Source: Bacteroidota bacterium (lineage in GTDB: Bacteria; Bacteroidota; Bacteroidia; CAILMK01; JACPUW01). Taken from it: a stretch of DNA of 64,000 nt. The stretch lies in assembly GCA_016192035.1 (NCBI GenBank), contig JACPUW010000014.1, forward strand, positions 1 to 64,000. Direction: 5' to 3'. Under the pieces are notes generated by a model. It made no database searches and was not told the origin of the DNA. It was given only the letters and a program-made list of their open reading frames with translations. Shown here piece by piece: positions 35,580-42,896 of this stretch. The translations under genes were made by a program, and so were the position numbers. The first letter of the stretch is position 1. The number at the start of each line of letters is the position of its first letter.

Positions 35580-37952
35580 CTAGAACTCGGCAATAAGGCC
35601 CAGGGTATAAAGGCTACGGCCGGTGTCGCTGCTTATTTGTTTTACCAGATACCTATTGGGGTCTTTGGGGTCTTCCAGCAATTCCCAGTGCTCGTCCCTT
35701 TCGGCGGTGAGATAGGGCATGAGCTCTATGGCATTCGAATAAAGGTTCTGATAATCAAAGAATAAGTTCAAGTTCCACTTCTTAAAATACCAGTTCTTAT
35801 CCACCCGTATGTCCATTTGATGGAAGGAGGGAAGCCTTGCTTCGTTGAGCCGGTCATAGTCAAAAACTCCCCGGTTTGCCACATCCCAGTTTTCCTTAAT
35901 TGCCGATAAATCAAGATTATATGGCGTGTAAGGGGTGCCTGTGCTAAACCGCCATTTCATGCCCAGTTGCCAGTTGCGCTTTAGTGCCTTGCCCATGTTA
36001 AGGGTGAGAAAGTGGCGGCTATCCCAAGATGATGGCCTGTAACGTCCTGACTTGTCTTTAAACTCGCTGCGGTTGTACGAATACGCCAACATCCACCAGT
36101 AATTCCGCTTAAGTTTTTGCTGGATAAACATCTCCAGGCCGTAGGCCTGGCCCTCGCCTATGGGCATGGTAGATTGGTTACCCACAGCCACATAGTCGGC
36201 CATCACATTGGCAAAAGCAATTTGGTCACGCACCAAAAATGGATACTGGGCATAGCCCTTGTAGTACGCGTCTATACTGGCCTTGTAGGTGGTGTTGCCC
36301 TTAAACTCCATTCCCAACGAAGCCTGTGGTGAGTTTATGTAATCCAGGTAGCTGTCTTCCCCGTTGGGTGGATTATTCAGTGCGTTGGCAATGATTATCT
36401 CAGGGGGGAGCTGGTAATATGAACCTATGGATGATTTGATCCGGGTCTTTTCAGACAATGCGTAGTTAATAGACATTCTGGGAGAAAGCTGGCTGAGCAT
36501 CCCCATTTGGGCGTGAAGGGTTGTGCCGTCGGCGCGTATTCCTATGCTCAAGCCCAGTCTATTCTGAAAATACCGACTACTCATGGTTATATAAGCGCCA
36601 TATTCCCAGTACTTTGGTGATTGTTTGAGGATGTTGGTGTCAGGCCCGCCCAGCGAAACATCTACCGCCAGCACATCAAATCGTATATCGTTATGTGTCA
36701 AGGCAGCACCGTATTGTATTTCCAGGTTATCACCAAACACATGGTGGTCTGCCCGCAAATGGCTTTCGCGCTCTGAGCTCCGGTATTTAAGCAGGCGATC
36801 GGATTCTAACCCTGTGTTTTCCTTAAACTTGTCGGCGTTGTTGTTAAACTGGTTGCGGCTGGCGATCACTTGTATGTATGATTTTTCGAAGTAGTGCTTA
36901 TAGTTGGCCCCCACGGTTATTTGTTGTTGGTCGCCCTCAGGTATATAGCCCACATTATATAGCAGGGCATCGCTCTCGGGGGCATCTAGGTTTAGCACAT
37001 AGGTATCAAATCCTCCTAGTCCTATTACAGTTAGTTCGTCCTTCTCGGTCAATTTATGGTTGTACTTAAACTGTACATCGTGGTAGGTAGGTAATATGGG
37101 CAAGCCTAAGGCCTTGGTGATGTTTTGCGAGAAGGAAGTTCTGGCTGAGGCAATAAAGTTGGCCTTTTGTCCCAGTGGTCCTTCTGCGGTAATACCTAAG
37201 TCGCTGTATCCCAATGTAATCCTAGCTCCTACACGGTCTTGGCGACCAGTTCGCTGTGCCAAGTCAAGCAGCACGCTTAGGCCCGATTGGTATTGGGCCG
37301 GAAAACCGCCGGGATACATGTCCATGCCCTGGATAAAGTCGAGGTTGATGAGGCTGGCTGCGCCGCCGCTACCCCCTTGTAGGTTGAAATGGCTTATAGA
37401 TGGAATCTTTATGCCATCTAGGTAATAGGCGTTTTCGCTAGGGGCACCACCGCGCACCACTATGTTGTATCCAAACGAAGTCTTGGGCAACACACCCGGG
37501 TAACTCTGCATGGCCTTGGAGAGGTCTAGTGCGGTGCCGGGCATGCGCTGCAATTCTGACCAGCTTACTTTCTGAAGCGAAACGGGTTCAAACAGCGTGT
37601 TGGTTGATACATCGGCATTTACTTGTATTTCGCCTAAGGTATAAACACCGGGTTGGAGACTGATTTCAAGAAAAGTAGGTTTTATGGTAGTTGTCCTGGT
37701 TTCATAAGCTATATAGGTATCAAATCCTGTAAACCTTATTTCTATGTTCCATAGGCCAGGTGCTAGGCCCTCTATGGCAAAATACCCATTGGCATCCGTA
37801 TAGCAGCCTCGTTCCATGCCTTGTACTTGCACCGAAGCACCTTCCAAAGGGCCGTTATTCAGGGCATTCGTTACCCTTCCTTTCACTACACTGCCTTGGC
37901 CTATGGCTGCCAAAGGGCAAATAAGGCAAAAGAGCCAGTAAACAAACTTCAT
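35580..37952 (-). CDS. TonB-dependent outer-membrane receptor with carboxypeptidase-like regulatory domain
   Basis: A 790-residue receptor. The signal peptide (LFCLICPLAAIGQG) is followed by a CarboxypepD_reg-like domain (VKGRVTNALNNGPLEGASV, GFDTYIAY), then the plug (NIVVRGGAPSENAYYLDG) and a 22-strand barrel ending in the aromatic residue of LGLIAEF. It imports an unknown ligand using TonB energy. No SusD partner is adjacent, so a polysaccharide role is not supported. It stands alone, about 280 bases from actA. Confidence 0.93.
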   Translation of the reverse strand: MKFVYWLFCLICPLAAIGQGSVVKGRVTNALNNGPLEGASVQVQGMERGCYTDANGYFAIEGLAPGLWNIEIRFTGFDTYIAYETRTTTIKPTFLEISLQPGVYTLGEIQVNADVSTNTLFEPVSLQKVSWSELQRMPGTALDLSKAMQSYPGVLPKTSFGYNIVVRGGAPSENAYYLDGIKIPSISHFNLQGGSGGAASLINLDFIQGMDMYPGGFPAQYQSGLSVLLDLAQRTGRQDRVGARITLGYSDLGITAEGPLGQKANFIASARTSFSQNITKALGLPILPTYHDVQFKYNHKLTEKDELTVIGLGGFDTYVLNLDAPESDALLYNVGYIPEGDQQQITVGANYKHYFEKSYIQVIASRNQFNNNADKFKENTGLESDRLLKYRSSERESHLRADHHVFGDNLEIQYGAALTHNDIRFDVLAVDVSLGGPDTNILKQSPKYWEYGAYITMSSRYFQNRLGLSIGIRADGTTLHAQMGMLSQLSPRMSINYALSEKTRIKSSIGSYYQLPPEIIIANALNNPPNGEDSYLDYINSPQASLGMEFKGNTTYKASIDAYYKGYAQYPFLVRDQIAFANVMADYVAVGNQSTMPIGEGQAYGLEMFIQQKLKRNYWWMLAYSYNRSEFKDKSGRYRPSSWDSRHFLTLNMGKALKRNWQLGMKWRFSTGTPYTPYNLDLSAIKENWDVANRGVFDYDRLNEARLPSFHQMDIRVDKNWYFKKWNLNLFFDYQNLYSNAIELMPYLTAERDEHWELLEDPKDPNRYLVKQISSDTGRSLYTLGLIAEF

Positions 37953-38111
37953 TTTTACTTGAAAGCTAAGTGGTTATGTATTTTGGGGCAAAGTGCGCAA
38001 AGCTATTTGCCCGGCCTAAGGGCGATTCTGATATTGGTCAGGATACACTCCATAGATGGCCACCATATGCCTTGGTCACTGAATTGGGGGTTTTATCAAT
38101 GGCCTAGACCC

Positions 38112-38119
38112 TACTTTTG
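38112..38119 (+). promoter_or_regulatory. Candidate -7 element before the C25-like gene
   Basis: TACTTTTG matches TAnnTTTG exactly and lies 30 bases before the ATG. The expected upstream TTTG is only partly present (TTTT at a 17-base distance), so the call is tentative. Confidence 0.4.
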
Positions 38120-38148
38120 ACTTTGTACCATCATTATTCTTACAAACC

Positions 38149-40137
38149 ATGAGATTGATTTTTACCCTTTTCACTATCGCCATTAGCGGCTTGGCATTGT
38201 CGCAGGTGGCCAAGGACCAAGTAATTGCACTGAGGGCTTCCACCGATGGTGACAAATTGCACCTATCGTGGGCCAATCCACCAGGTTTTGCCGGCAGCCA
38301 TACCCTATATCGTATGGAAAAGGGCGGCAGCAATTGGGAGCAGCTTGCCGTGTTTACCGCTGGTGAAACGGGATACACCGATGAAGAGGCTACTGTAGGC
38401 AAGGCGTTTGACTACCAAATGGTGCGTACGGTGGGAGTGAATACCACTGCCATGGGCTTTCTATATGCCGGTTTGCTGGTACCGGATATTTCCTATATGG
38501 GCGGTGTCATCATATTGGTTGACAGTGTGTTTAAGGATACACTATCCAATGCGCTTGCTACCTTTAGGCAAGACCTAGAATCTGAGGGCTGGCAAAGCAC
38601 GACCATATATGCCGGCAGGGGGGAGGAGGTAGTTGTGGTGAAAGATAGGATTGTTCAAGCGGCCAAAGGCATACCCAATGCCACTGCCCTGGTCATAGTA
38701 GGGCATGTGCCAGTGCCCTATTCGGGCAATTTTACCCTATATGGCATAGTGCCGCCCGATGGACACGTGGAGGGTTCGGGCAACCACACCGGCGCATGGC
38801 CAGCCGATGTGTATTACGGCGACCTGGATGGCCAGTGGACAGACAATACGGCGAACCACACCGATAGCAAACTGGACCGAAATGACAATGTGCCAGGCGA
38901 CGGCAAGTTTGATCAAACAAAACTTCCATCAACGGTGGAACTGGAAGTGGGCCGCATAGACTTTTTTGATATGCCTGCCTTTCAACTTTCTGAAAAAGAG
39001 TTGATGATCAACTATTTCGCGCGAAACCATGCCTTCCGTACCGGGAAATGGGTGGTACGTCAGCGGGCCTTGATCGACAATAATTTTACGGGATTTAACC
39101 TGGCATCTACGGGCTATCATACGTTTTCTACTCTTTTTGAAGACGATAGCGTGGATGTATCTGCTGATTACCTCACCGCGCAGCGTGAGGGCAGCTACCT
39201 ATGGAGCTATGGCTGTGGCGCAGGCTCGTTCACCTCTTGCAATGGGCTCTATAATGGCGCTGCCCGCACCTCTGATCTGGCCGCCGATACCCTGCGCAAC
39301 GTTTTTACCATATTGGCAGGAAGCTATTTTGGCGATTGGGATATCCGCGATAATTTCTTGAGGGCACCTTTGTGCAACAGGTCGTTGGTTTCTTTCTGGG
39401 GTGGATTGCCCAAATGGTATGTACACCACATGGCCCTGGGTTGGCATGTGGGATATGGGGCCAGGCTTACCCAAAACAACCAGAGCCTGTATTTCAACGG
39501 AGGGTTTAACAATTCACAGAACAGCACACACATTGCCCTAATTGGCGATCCTACTTTGAAAAACAAATACCTGCAGCGGCCTTCGGGACTCTCCGCCACC
39601 AGCAACAACGGCAATGTATCACTTACCTGGACGGATGCCCCAGGTTTGACAAGCTACAATGTATATAGGGTAGATGCCGATAACCGGCACGTACAGTTAA
39701 ACGGAAGCCCTGTGGAGGGTACCAGTTTTGTAGATGAAAACAACTGGAATACAGGTAACTATACCTATGCCGTGCGTTCGGTGGTATTAGAAGTAAACCC
39801 ATCGGGGAGTTACTACCTGGTGAGCGGCAGTGTGAGGGCCACGGTGGACCATATCAACTCGGTGGACAATTCCATGGCCCAACCTTTGGCGCTCCATGTT
39901 AGGCCAAATCCTACCACTGGCAGGATTTGGGTTGCGCTGGAGGAGGGAGGCGTTCAGCAGGTCAATCTGGTGGTGGTTGACCTATCAGGCCGTGAGGTAC
40001 GCACCGTCCATGTCCGGGAACTATCGGCAAACCAAGGCTTTGCCCTTGATCTGGAAAATCTGCACCCTGGCGTGTACCTACTTAAAGTGCGCGGCCAGGA
40101 CGGACAGTATGCCCAGCACCGCATCATGAAGTATTAA
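38149..40137 (+). CDS. Secreted peptidase C25-like protein with T9SS sorting domain
   Basis: A 662-residue protein. Signal peptide (FTIAISGLALSQ), an N-terminal fibronectin-III-like domain (LHLSWANPPG), a central domain like the gingipain family (ALVIVGHVPVP, ADVYYGDLDG, VELEVGRIDFF, and HIALIGDPTLK at its end), a second FnIII-like domain (VSLTWTDAPG) and a type A T9SS domain (VRPNPTTGRIWVAL). In active C25 enzymes a GHG-type histidine and a later cysteine form the dyad. Here the histidine region reads SYGCGAG and is followed by SFTSCNG, so the histidine seems lost. It would be secreted to the surface; activity is doubtful. Confidence 0.7.
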   Translation: MRLIFTLFTIAISGLALSQVAKDQVIALRASTDGDKLHLSWANPPGFAGSHTLYRMEKGGSNWEQLAVFTAGETGYTDEEATVGKAFDYQMVRTVGVNTTAMGFLYAGLLVPDISYMGGVIILVDSVFKDTLSNALATFRQDLESEGWQSTTIYAGRGEEVVVVKDRIVQAAKGIPNATALVIVGHVPVPYSGNFTLYGIVPPDGHVEGSGNHTGAWPADVYYGDLDGQWTDNTANHTDSKLDRNDNVPGDGKFDQTKLPSTVELEVGRIDFFDMPAFQLSEKELMINYFARNHAFRTGKWVVRQRALIDNNFTGFNLASTGYHTFSTLFEDDSVDVSADYLTAQREGSYLWSYGCGAGSFTSCNGLYNGAARTSDLAADTLRNVFTILAGSYFGDWDIRDNFLRAPLCNRSLVSFWGGLPKWYVHHMALGWHVGYGARLTQNNQSLYFNGGFNNSQNSTHIALIGDPTLKNKYLQRPSGLSATSNNGNVSLTWTDAPGLTSYNVYRVDADNRHVQLNGSPVEGTSFVDENNWNTGNYTYAVRSVVLEVNPSGSYYLVSGSVRATVDHINSVDNSMAQPLALHVRPNPTTGRIWVALEEGGVQQVNLVVVDLSGREVRTVHVRELSANQGFALDLENLHPGVYLLKVRGQDGQYAQHRIMKY

Positions 40138-40143
40138 AAAAAA

Positions 40144-40170
40144 GCGGGAAGGACATGATATCCTTCCCGC
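40144..40170 (-). terminator. Terminator of the fasciclin gene
   Basis: A perfect ten-base stem, GCGGGAAGGA with TCCTTCCCGC, around a seven-base loop. The run of A on its left is a run of T for minus-strand transcription, so it ends the fasciclin transcript. Confidence 0.92.
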
Positions 40171-40197
40171 CGAAATTGGGTGATGAGCAAGTATTCT

Positions 40198-40758
40198 CTA
40201 TTGGGGCAAGAGCACCTTATCCACCACGTGCACTATGCCGTTTGAACAAGGCACGCTGGCCACGATTTTGGCTCCGTTCACGGTCACCGTTCCGTTGTCA
40301 TTGGCGCAAGTCACCTTGCCGCCGTTGGCCATGCCGAGTACGCGGCCTTCTGTAAGTGACTCGGCCGAAAGGTTGCCTATATACACATGGTACTCAAGTA
40401 TGTCTTGGAGTTTCAATTGGTTTTCAGGTTTAACCAATTCATCAACCGTACCGGCAGGCAGTGCGCCAAATGCCTGATCGGTAGGGGCAAATACGGTAAA
40501 AGGGCCTGCGTTAACCAGGGCATTTTCATAGGCCGCAGCCTGCACTGCCGCTACAAGGGTGGTATGGTCTTTTGACCCTAGCGCCACATGCAGGATGTTT
40601 TTCTGTGAGCTCTCATCGGCCACGGCTGCCTGTCCTCCTTTTGGGTCTAGGGCGTTTTCCAACTCTCCTGTGGACTGTGTGTTTTCGGCCTGCTGTTGGC
40701 CACAGCTAAAAAGCAAGGCGGTGCTTACTATTAGCATCATTGCGTATAAGGTTCTCAT
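40198..40758 (-). CDS. Fasciclin-domain lipoprotein
   Basis: A 186-residue lipoprotein (lipobox LLFSC, Cys 19) with one fasciclin (FAS1) domain: TTLVAAVQAA, GPFTVFAPTDQAFGALP and the C-terminal GIVHVVDKVLLPQ. FAS1 domains mediate adhesion or protein contacts. Such genes recur beside nos clusters in Bacteroidota. About 55 bases upstream of its start is a dyad nearly identical to one before the nos operon, which suggests it belongs to the same regulon. Its link to nitrous-oxide reduction is inferred from position. Confidence 0.9.
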   Translation of the reverse strand: MRTLYAMMLIVSTALLFSCGQQQAENTQSTGELENALDPKGGQAAVADESSQKNILHVALGSKDHTTLVAAVQAAAYENALVNAGPFTVFAPTDQAFGALPAGTVDELVKPENQLKLQDILEYHVYIGNLSAESLTEGRVLGMANGGKVTCANDNGTVTVNGAKIVASVPCSNGIVHVVDKVLLPQ

Positions 40759-40810
40759 TGGTGTGTTAATAAATTTGATGTAAAGGTGGGCTTATACGCA
40801 AGCACCATTC

Positions 40811-40830
40811 AATGACCTGAGTCATGTTTT
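40811..40830. promoter_or_regulatory. Dyad operator upstream of the fasciclin gene
   Basis: ATGAC (40812-40816) and GTCAT (40821-40825) form a perfect dyad around CTGA. The core TGA-N6-TCA fits the CRP/FNR family. Sixteen of twenty bases match the site before the nos operon at 42309-42328 (shared pattern TGACCTGnnTCATrTTTTG). Confidence 0.65.
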
Positions 40831-40925
40831 GCCACAGGGCCCATAAAAGGGCCATGAAATGAAAATAAAAGGTAGGGAATGCTCCAGAAAGGGGTAGAGC
40901 GGTGAAACCCGATAAAAAAATCTAT

Positions 40926-41837
40926 TTATTGGGCATTGGCCTTATTGGAGGGGTCAAACCACATAAACTTAATATGGGGATTGCTTGATTTATAGGCTGC
41001 TGCAAGGGAATCGCCGGGATTGTCCATCCAGAGGTGGCTGGTAGTGGGCGCCAAAAAGCGCTGGGCAATGGCCAAGGGCAAACCCACCAGTTCAGCCCTT
41101 GAAGCGGCAGGTACCGGGGGCATGCTGTCTATGGCCGCCATGGGATTGTATGACAACGAAAGGTAATTGAGCCCCTTCAAGAGAACGAGGGTACTTGGGT
41201 ATGTTGTCAATTGATTGTGCGACACGTCAAACCAATGCAAATACACGTTCTCTTCGGTCAGGTTTATTGCGTTGATTTGGTTATTGGCCAGGTCAAGTTT
41301 GTCAAGGCGAAGGGAGAATAGGCTGCTGGGCACCTCGGCTATTTGGTTGTCCCTTAGCGATAACTGCCTGAGATTGGCAGGCAATGCAGGTACGCTGGAG
41401 AGAAGACAATGATGAATAGTAAGCGATTGTAGTTTAGAAAGTTCGCTTAGGCAATCGGGCAAAACCAACTCGCTGTTTACTTTGCCATATCCGTGGAGTT
41501 CCAGTGTTTTCAGCTCTTTTAGGCTACATATTTCTGCCGGAATATCGGCCTGCATGACACCATATATAACTAAGGTATGCAGCTGAGCCAATTCTCCAAT
41601 GGTATGGTCAATGGATTTGGGGTGCGAGATGGACTGCCCACTGGGGATGGTGTTTCTAAGTACCAGCACCTTGCATTGTTTTTTGTGTGCCAGGGCTTCT
41701 CCCAGGTCACTATACACGCTGTCACTTTTTATCCAGCGCTCTTTCAATTCTTCCTTGCTTTTGCACGAAGGAAGGACCAACACTAAGGAAACGAGTGAAA
41801 TAATGCTAAGAAAGGGTGTAAATGGATGCGGTCTCAT
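40926..41837 (-). CDS. Leucine-rich-repeat lipoprotein
   Basis: A 303-residue lipoprotein (signal ending VLVLPSC, Cys 25). The centre holds about seven leucine-rich repeats, for example LKTLELHGYG, LRQLSLRDNQIAEVP, LDKLDLANNQINAI and LNYLSLSYNPMAAI. LRRs form a binding surface for proteins. Its start lies 32 bases inside the Rrf2 gene, so the two are translated from one transcript. Its role in a nos locus is unknown. Confidence 0.85.
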   Translation of the reverse strand: MRPHPFTPFLSIISLVSLVLVLPSCKSKEELKERWIKSDSVYSDLGEALAHKKQCKVLVLRNTIPSGQSISHPKSIDHTIGELAQLHTLVIYGVMQADIPAEICSLKELKTLELHGYGKVNSELVLPDCLSELSKLQSLTIHHCLLSSVPALPANLRQLSLRDNQIAEVPSSLFSLRLDKLDLANNQINAINLTEENVYLHWFDVSHNQLTTYPSTLVLLKGLNYLSLSYNPMAAIDSMPPVPAASRAELVGLPLAIAQRFLAPTTSHLWMDNPGDSLAAAYKSSNPHIKFMWFDPSNKANAQ

Positions 41838-42237
41838 AGGTTTCTGCGAGTTGTAGTATGGTGCGTTTGGATAGGTTGCCTTTTATCTCTTCCCTTTGCC
41901 TTACCACATCAAAATGTATCGGACAAGGTTGTTCGTTATTGCAGGTGCTAAGGCCTAGCGAACATACGGTAAACGGGGCAGCGCCATCTATGGCAACTAT
42001 TATGTCAAAGACAGTTGCTTCAAGTGTTTTTTCTGATGCCTTAAAACCGCCATTGGGCCCTTTGAACGACAGGATAAGCCCGTTTTTGGCCAAAGATTGA
42101 AGGATTTTGCCTATGTAGTGAATAGGTACCTTGAGCGATCCAGCGATCTCCGATAGGGATATGTTGCCGTCATGGTTGCGCTTTACGGCAAGGTATATCA
42201 CCGCCCTGAGTGCGTATCCAATGGTTTTATTGAACAT
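41806..42237 (-). CDS. Rrf2-family transcriptional regulator with three cysteines
   Basis: A 143-residue winged-helix regulator: MFNKTIGYALRAVIYLA, then ISLSEIAGSLKVPIHYIGKILQSL as the DNA-reading helices and KGPNGGFKAS in the wing. Cysteines 92, 99 and 105 (spacing 6 and 5) match the iron-sulfur ligands of NsrR, IscR and RsrR. It probably senses NO, oxygen or redox state through a cluster and controls the divergent nos operon and itself. ATG 42237 gives the family's N-terminus. Confidence 0.92.
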   Translation of the reverse strand: MFNKTIGYALRAVIYLAVKRNHDGNISLSEIAGSLKVPIHYIGKILQSLAKNGLILSFKGPNGGFKASEKTLEATVFDIIVAIDGAAPFTVCSLGLSTCNNEQPCPIHFDVVRQREEIKGNLSKRTILQLAETYETASIYTLS

Positions 42238-42254
42238 GGCTGCAATCTTATGAA

Positions 42255-42309
42255 ACAAAAGTATAGAAAACAAATATAAAAGACAAACATATCCTTTTTA
42301 AAACAAAAG
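42255..42309. promoter_or_regulatory. ACAAA direct repeats and Rrf2 promoter
   Basis: Four copies of ACAAA followed by A/T-rich bases begin at 42255, 42270, 42283 and 42303. On the minus strand the same DNA holds TTTG (42287-42284), 20 bases, TACTTTTG (42263-42256), a full Bacteroidota promoter starting transcription about 15 bases before the Rrf2 ATG. Overlap of the promoter with the repeats suggests self-control by the regulator. Confidence 0.6.
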
Positions 42310-42328
42310 TGACCTGCATCATATTTTG
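42309..42328. promoter_or_regulatory. Dyad operator upstream of the nos operon
   Basis: GTGA-CCTGCA-TCAT (42309-42322) has the TGA-N6-TCA core of CRP/FNR sites, followed by ATTTTG. Its centre is about 42 bases upstream of the predicted start of transcription, the usual place for an activator of this family. Confidence 0.6.
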
Positions 42329-42353
42329 GGGAGGAAATAGGGGCCTAGTTTTG
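42325..42353 (+). promoter_or_regulatory. Candidate promoter of the nos operon
   Basis: TAGTTTTG at 42346-42353 matches the -7 element exactly. TTTG at 42325-42328 lies 17 bases upstream, a little closer than usual. Transcription would start near 42358, 17 bases before the cytochrome gene. Confidence 0.55.
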
Positions 42354-42374
42354 CCGCATCAAAAACGTTGATCA

Positions 42375-42863
42375 ATGCAAAAAATCACACAAATTCTTGG
42401 AATCCTTATCTTGGGATTCATTCTGCAATCCTGCTCAGGCAGCGGCACCACAACCGAAAACACTACCACCCCAGTAGGCAAACCCGATGCTGAGGAAGGA
42501 GGCGCCCCCGATGCCAGCGGCAAAGTAAGCCCTGACTACGCTATAAAAGAAGTGGAACTCACCATTCCCCTAGAGGCAGGTATGGTAGAGGAGGGAAAAA
42601 CCATTTCGGAAATGAAGTGTACTTCTTGCCACAGCCTGGCCGAAAACCGATTGGTAGGCCCAGGATGGAAGGGTATAACCACCCGGCGCAAGCCTGAGTG
42701 GATCATGAACATGATAACCAATGTGGACATGATGTTGGCAGAAGACGAAGAAGCTCAAAAAATGCTGGAAGAGTGCTTGGTGCGCATGCCCAATCAAAAC
42801 ATTACCGTGGCCGAATCGCGCTCCATCCTGGAGTTTATGCGCCACAATGATGGAGTTCAATAG
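42375..42863 (+). CDS. Monohaem cytochrome c lipoprotein of the nos operon
   Basis: A 162-residue lipoprotein (lipobox LQSC, Cys 20) with a Gly/Thr/Glu-rich linker and one class I cytochrome c domain: CTSCH at 82-86, LVGPGWKGI, and a distal methionine candidate in VRMPNQNIT. It is the usual first gene of Bacteroidota nos clusters and probably passes electrons to NosZ. It lies 33 bases before nosZ. Confidence 0.92.
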   Translation: MQKITQILGILILGFILQSCSGSGTTTENTTTPVGKPDAEEGGAPDASGKVSPDYAIKEVELTIPLEAGMVEEGKTISEMKCTSCHSLAENRLVGPGWKGITTRRKPEWIMNMITNVDMMLAEDEEAQKMLEECLVRMPNQNITVAESRSILEFMRHNDGVQ

Positions 42864-42896
42864 CTTTTAATCAGTAAACAAATCAATCAATACAGA

